Origin: an uncultured Nocardioides sp.
GTDB lineage: Bacteria; Actinomycetota; Actinomycetes; Propionibacteriales; Nocardioidaceae
Length of the DNA: 16,373 nt
Reading direction: 5' to 3'
Assembly (NCBI RefSeq): GCF_946885725.1
Contig: NZ_CAMPGZ010000086.1
Location: forward strand, 1-16,373
Position 1 is the first letter of the stretch. Every line of letters begins with the position of its first letter. The position numbers and the translations under genes were made by a program. The notes beneath the pieces are model-generated. The model was given only the letters and a program-made list of their open reading frames with translations. It was not told where the DNA came from and made no database searches. Positions 13,687-16,373 of the stretch are shown one piece after another.

Positions 13687-14325
13687 CTACAGGTACATCC
13701 CGCTGCGGCCGTGGTCCTCGCCGTCGTCGTGGCCCTGACCCTGCTGGCTCTGACCGCGCGCGGCGCGGGCGGCCTGCGCGGCCTGGAGCGCCTCGTCGCT
13801 GGGGACCATGCCGGCCGGTAACGCGCGGCGCATCTGCTCGAGCTGGGCGCGGGCGGCGACCTGCTGGGCGTAGATCGCGGTCTGGATGCCGTGGAAGAGG
13901 CCCTCCAGCCAGCCGACCAGCTGGGCCTGCGCCACGCGGAGCTCGGCCTCGGACGGGGTGTCGGAGCTGAACGGCAGCGACAGCCGCTCGAGCTCCTCGA
14001 CGAGCTCGGGCGCGAGGCCGGCCTCGAGCTCCTTGATCGACGAGCGGTGGATCCCGGCGAGGCGGGCGCGGCTGGCCTCGTCGAGGGGCGCCGACTTCAC
14101 CTCCTCGAGCAGCTGGCGGATCATGCTCCCGATCCGCATCACCTTCGCGGGCTGCTCGACCAGGTCGGTGATCTGGCGCTCGGCCTCCTCGGACTCCTCC
14201 TCCGAGACCTCCGCGGAGTGCCGGCCGGACCGGCCACCCGCCAGCGCCATGCCGTCGGGGCCGATGACCATGACCCGGGGGTCGTCGGACTGCGGCTGCG
14301 ACTGCTCGGAGTTGGATTCGCTCAT
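13687..14325 (-). CDS. bpa: Bacterial proteasome activator (Bpa/PafE, DUF2587)
   Basis: The 212-residue protein fits the ATP-independent activator of the actinobacterial 20S proteasome. In mycobacteria Bpa forms a dodecameric ring that docks on the core and feeds in unfolded proteins. Here the family-type head DPRVMVIGPDGMALAGG is followed by helical segments (about 50-165), including the VGWLEGLFHGIQTAIYAQQ helix. The C-terminal tail is Gln/Asp/His-rich and ends GMYL. M. tuberculosis PafE ends GQYL, whose penultimate Tyr is needed to open the core, so the functional tail is kept. It is about 35 residues longer than the M. tuberculosis protein, mainly in the tail. No proteasome subunit genes are in the window. 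The start is leaderless, with TAGGCT 6 nt before ATG. Confidence 0.92.
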   Translation of the reverse strand: MSESNSEQSQPQSDDPRVMVIGPDGMALAGGRSGRHSAEVSEEESEEAERQITDLVEQPAKVMRIGSMIRQLLEEVKSAPLDEASRARLAGIHRSSIKELEAGLAPELVEELERLSLPFSSDTPSEAELRVAQAQLVGWLEGLFHGIQTAIYAQQVAARAQLEQMRRALPAGMVPSDEALQAAQAARAARGQSQQGQGHDDGEDHGRSGMYL

Positions 14326-14331
14326 GGCCCC

Positions 14332-14337
14332 AGCCTA
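14332..14337 (-). promoter_or_regulatory. -10 element of bpa, leaderless arrangement
   Basis: On the minus strand TAGGCT is followed by 6 nt (GGGGCC) and ATG 14325. This is the same hexamer and spacing as at serS. It lies in the 22-bp gap after the oxidoreductase stop, so bpa can be transcribed independently of that gene. Confidence 0.6.
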
Positions 14338-14347
14338 CGAGCCCCCC

Positions 14348-15331
14348 TTATGAACGCGTCGTGAGAAGGATCTTCCCGCTGTGGCTGCTCTCCTCCATCA
14401 GCGCGTGCGCCTCGCTGACCCGGTCGAGCGGGAGCGTGGTGTGCACGATCGGGCGTACGGCGCCCGACGCCACGAGCGGCCACACGTGCTCGACGACCTC
14501 GGCGCAGATCGCCGCCTTCTCCTCGACCGGCCGCGGTCGCAGCAGCGAACCGGTGACCACGGCCCGCTTGCCGAGCACCGTGCCGAGGTTGAGCTCGCCC
14601 TTCACGCCGCCCTGCATCCCGATGACCACGAGCCGCCCGTCCATCGCGAGCGCGTCGACGTTGCGGGAGAGGTACTTCGCGCCGATGTTGTCCAGGATGA
14701 CGTCCACCCCGCGGCCGTCCGTCGCCCGTCGTACCTCCTCGACGAAGTCCTGCTCGCGATAGTTGATCGTCACATCCGCGCCCAGCGACCGGCACAGCTC
14801 GAGCTTGTCGTCCGACCCCGCGGTCGTCAGCACGGTCGCGCCCAGCGCGTGCGCCACCTGGATGGCATGCGTGCCGATCCCGCCCCCGCCGCCGTGCACG
14901 AGCAGCGCCTTGCCCGCCTCGAGCCCGCCGAGCATGAACACGTTGGACCACACCGTGCACGCCACCTCGGGCAGCGACGCCGCGGTCACCAGGTCGACCC
15001 CCTCCGGCAGCGGCATCAGCTGCCCCGCCGGTACGGCGACCCGCGTGGCGTAGCCGCCACCGGAGAGCAGCGCGCACGCCTCGTCGCCGGCCTGCCAGCC
15101 CTCGACCCCCTCGCCGACGGCGGCGACGGTCCCCGAGCACTCCAGCCCGAGCACCTCGGAGGCGCCGGGCGGCACGGGGTACCTGCCCTGACGCTGCAGC
15201 AGGTCCGCGCGGTTGACCGCGGACGCGGCCACGTCGAGGACGACCTCGCCCGGACCCGGCTCGGGGTCGGGCAGGTCGTGGACGGCGAGGACCTCGGGGC
15301 CTCCGGGCTCGGTGACGACGACGGCGCGCAT
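14348..15331 (-). CDS. Zinc-free NAD(P)H quinone oxidoreductase, PIG3 type
   Basis: The 327-residue protein belongs to the medium-chain dehydrogenase/reductase superfamily. The GroES-like N-terminal half has VNRADLLQRQGRYPVPPG (from about 39), characteristic of the PIG3/TP53I3 quinone oxidoreductase branch. The Rossmann half has the nucleotide-binding HGGGGGIGTHAIQVA at 146-160. The cysteine and histidine zinc ligands of alcohol dehydrogenases are missing, as expected for quinone reductases. By family knowledge it reduces quinones or reactive enones using NADPH; its physiological substrate is unknown. ATG 15331 gives MRAVVVTEPGGPEVL and has TAGCGT 6 nt upstream, indicating a leaderless message. 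The DUF6457 gene ends 37 bases upstream on the same strand. Confidence 0.93.
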   Translation of the reverse strand: MRAVVVTEPGGPEVLAVHDLPDPEPGPGEVVLDVAASAVNRADLLQRQGRYPVPPGASEVLGLECSGTVAAVGEGVEGWQAGDEACALLSGGGYATRVAVPAGQLMPLPEGVDLVTAASLPEVACTVWSNVFMLGGLEAGKALLVHGGGGGIGTHAIQVAHALGATVLTTAGSDDKLELCRSLGADVTINYREQDFVEEVRRATDGRGVDVILDNIGAKYLSRNVDALAMDGRLVVIGMQGGVKGELNLGTVLGKRAVVTGSLLRPRPVEEKAAICAEVVEHVWPLVASGAVRPIVHTTLPLDRVSEAHALMEESSHSGKILLTTRS

Positions 15332-15337
15332 GCGCCG

Positions 15338-15343
15338 ACGCTA
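15338..15343 (-). promoter_or_regulatory. -10 element of the quinone oxidoreductase gene, leaderless arrangement
   Basis: On the minus strand TAGCGT is followed by 6 nt (CGGCGC) and ATG 15331. No Shine-Dalgarno sequence is seen. Confidence 0.55.
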
Positions 15344-15368
15344 GCGAAGACCTGAGATCCGGCGGGCC

Positions 15369-15665
15369 TCAGTCCACGTCGACGAGCTCGTCGTCCACCT
15401 CGACCGCGACGGCGTCCAGCTCGTCCTTCTCGCCACCCCACTTCTCGGCCAGCTCGATCGCGCGGCCGGCGAGCTCCTCGAGCTTCTCGGGGCTGCCTCC
15501 GTTCATCGCCGCGGCGTAGCCGAGCAGGAAGGTCGAGATGGGTGCGGCGACCCGCTCCACCGCGTGTGCGGCGTCGCGCGCCACGTCCAGGATGATGCCC
15601 TCGTCGATCTCGGCGTCGATGTCGAGCGCGTCGCAGAGTTCGTCAATCCAGTCGTGCAGGGTCAC
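15369..15665 (-). CDS. DUF6457-type small protein next to mobA
   Basis: The 98-residue acidic, helical protein begins MTLHDWIDELCDALDID and contains VARDAAHAVERVAAPISTFLLGYAAAMNGG. These features fit the small actinobacterial DUF6457 family, often found beside or fused to MobA-like nucleotidyltransferases; this is recalled, not searched. The C-terminal third is dominated by Asp, Glu and Val. There is no membrane segment of normal length and no signal peptide. The GTG at 15665 is the start that gives the family-like N-terminus. No strong ribosome site is visible. It follows the mobA-like gene by 57 bases on the same strand, so a shared transcript and a role in molybdenum cofactor metabolism are plausible but unproven. 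Confidence 0.75.
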   Translation of the reverse strand: MTLHDWIDELCDALDIDAEIDEGIILDVARDAAHAVERVAAPISTFLLGYAAAMNGGSPEKLEELAGRAIELAEKWGGEKDELDAVAVEVDDELVDVD

Positions 15666-15722
15666 CGCATAAGCGTCTAACGGACCAGGCGGTCTGGCAA
15701 GGCGTTCGGCGAACCCGCGTAC

Positions 15723-16319
15723 CTACTCGCGCAGATCCCGCAGGTCAGCCCACGTGTCGACGTCCCGCGCCTCGTCGCCGACGGGCGATACGGGCACCAT
15801 CCGGAGCCCGGCGACCAGGCGGCGCATGGGCAGGCCGTGCTCGTCCCCGCGTGCCGCCGGTCGCGCGGCGACCAAGGAGGTGGTGCGGTAGACCGCCGCC
15901 AGCGGCTGCTCCCGGCCGTCCGCGTCCACGAGCCAGGCGCCGTCGGCGGTGGGAGCCTCCGTCACCGCCCGGACCAGCCGCGCGACCGTGCCGGTGCTCA
16001 CCTTCGGCATGTCGACCGCCAGCACGCAGACCAGCTCCGGCGCCCCTCGCAGAAGCGAGAGCCCGGCCAGCAGCCCGGCGGCGGGCCCACCACCCGGCGG
16101 GTCCTCCCGGGTGAAGGTGACCGGCCGCGACGTCGGCACCTCGGCCCCGACGACGACCACGTCGACGGCCGCCGCGGTGGCGGCCAGTGCGCGCTCCAGC
16201 AGGGTCACCCCGCCGATCTCGATCGACGCCTTGTCGACACCGTCCATCCGGGCCGCCGTACCGCCGGTGAGCACGACCGCGCCCAGTCGGAGGTCGGGCG
16301 TCGGGGCCGGGTCGGGCAC
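15723..16319 (-). CDS. mobA: Molybdenum cofactor guanylyltransferase (MobA-like)
   Basis: This 198-residue nucleotidyltransferase would attach GMP to molybdopterin to make the bis-MGD form of the cofactor; related enzymes use CTP or sugar phosphates. The N-terminal signature LTGGTAARMDGVDK (17-30) matches the E. coli MobA-type loop, with Asp in place of the Gly after RM. GGGPAAGLLAGL (76-87) and AVDMP (101-105, the metal-binding Asp103) follow in the expected order. Length is normal for the family. GTG 16319 gives MPDPAPTPDLRLGAVVLTGG. No molybdoenzyme gene is in the window, so the nucleotide used (GTP or CTP) and the recipient enzyme remain open. It is divergent from the gene starting at 16347, across a 27-bp gap. 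Confidence 0.85.
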   Translation of the reverse strand: MPDPAPTPDLRLGAVVLTGGTAARMDGVDKASIEIGGVTLLERALAATAAAVDVVVVGAEVPTSRPVTFTREDPPGGGPAAGLLAGLSLLRGAPELVCVLAVDMPKVSTGTVARLVRAVTEAPTADGAWLVDADGREQPLAAVYRTTSLVAARPAARGDEHGLPMRRLVAGLRMVPVSPVGDEARDVDTWADLRDLRE

Positions 16320-16346
16320 GCCCGCAAGTCTGGCAGGCTGGCTCGC

Positions 16347-16373
16347 ATGGCCGGAGACAGCACCGCTCGCGAC
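16347..16373 (+). CDS. Start of a divergent gene cut by the right edge
   Basis: ATG 16347 opens a frame reading MAGDSTARD up to the window end. A CAGGCT hexamer (16334-16339) ends 7 nt before the ATG, resembling the leaderless promoters elsewhere in the window but with C in place of the first T. Divergent placement from mobA across a 27-bp gap supports a gene here. Nine codons are too few to name it. Confidence 0.4.

Overview
The window is high-GC, gene-dense DNA from an actinobacterium, most likely a member of Nocardioidaceae such as Nocardioides. Pointers are GTG starts, promoters of the TANNNT type placed 6-7 nt before start codons, a bacterial proteasome activator, a mycobacterial Sdh1-type succinate dehydrogenase, and short palindromic intergenic repeats whose translation gives the VEPVETT signature common in this group. 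There is no rRNA, tRNA, CRISPR array, insertion sequence or phage gene, and no gene-free stretch over 300 bases. The largest gap is 9023-9237.

Layout. (1) 1-2399: the 3' part of an anchored FG-GAP/VCBS-like protein gene converges on a C45-family Ntn-hydrolase gene. Their stop codons lie 4 bases apart inside a shared hairpin. (2) 2429-5383: a two-domain PAP2 phosphatase/diacylglycerol kinase fusion is divergent from an exported phospholipase D-like protein, which suggests a membrane phosphatidate/diacylglycerol theme. (3) 5384-9022: a palindromic repeat cluster, then serS with a leaderless promoter, a HAD phosphatase overlapping serS by 4 bases, an AHSA1/SRPBCC protein and a second HAD phosphatase. 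(4) 9023-13154: a structured 68-bp repeat and a Crp/GlxR-like box precede a small unknown gene and then sdhC-sdhA-sdhB, a three-subunit complex II with a Cys/His-rich membrane subunit. (5) 13287-14325: a pterin-4a-carbinolamine dehydratase gene converges on bpa (pafE), with an inverted copy of the 68-bp repeat between them. (6) 14348-16373: a PIG3-type quinone oxidoreductase, a DUF6457 protein and a MobA-like nucleotidyltransferase run leftward, and a divergent gene begins at the right edge.

How the genes relate. The clearest functional unit is sdhCAB, which oxidises succinate and passes electrons to the quinone pool. A GTGA-N6-TCAC site upstream suggests control by a cAMP receptor protein. 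The lipid pair (PAP2-DAGK and PLD) and the mobA/DUF6457 pair are looser associations. The rest is ordinary housekeeping content.

I found no convincing new multi-gene system. The most unusual signals are non-coding: the 68-bp inverted-copy repeat with a conserved outer stem, the three-copy 24-bp palindrome family (one copy inside the sdh operon), and four start codons that look leaderless.
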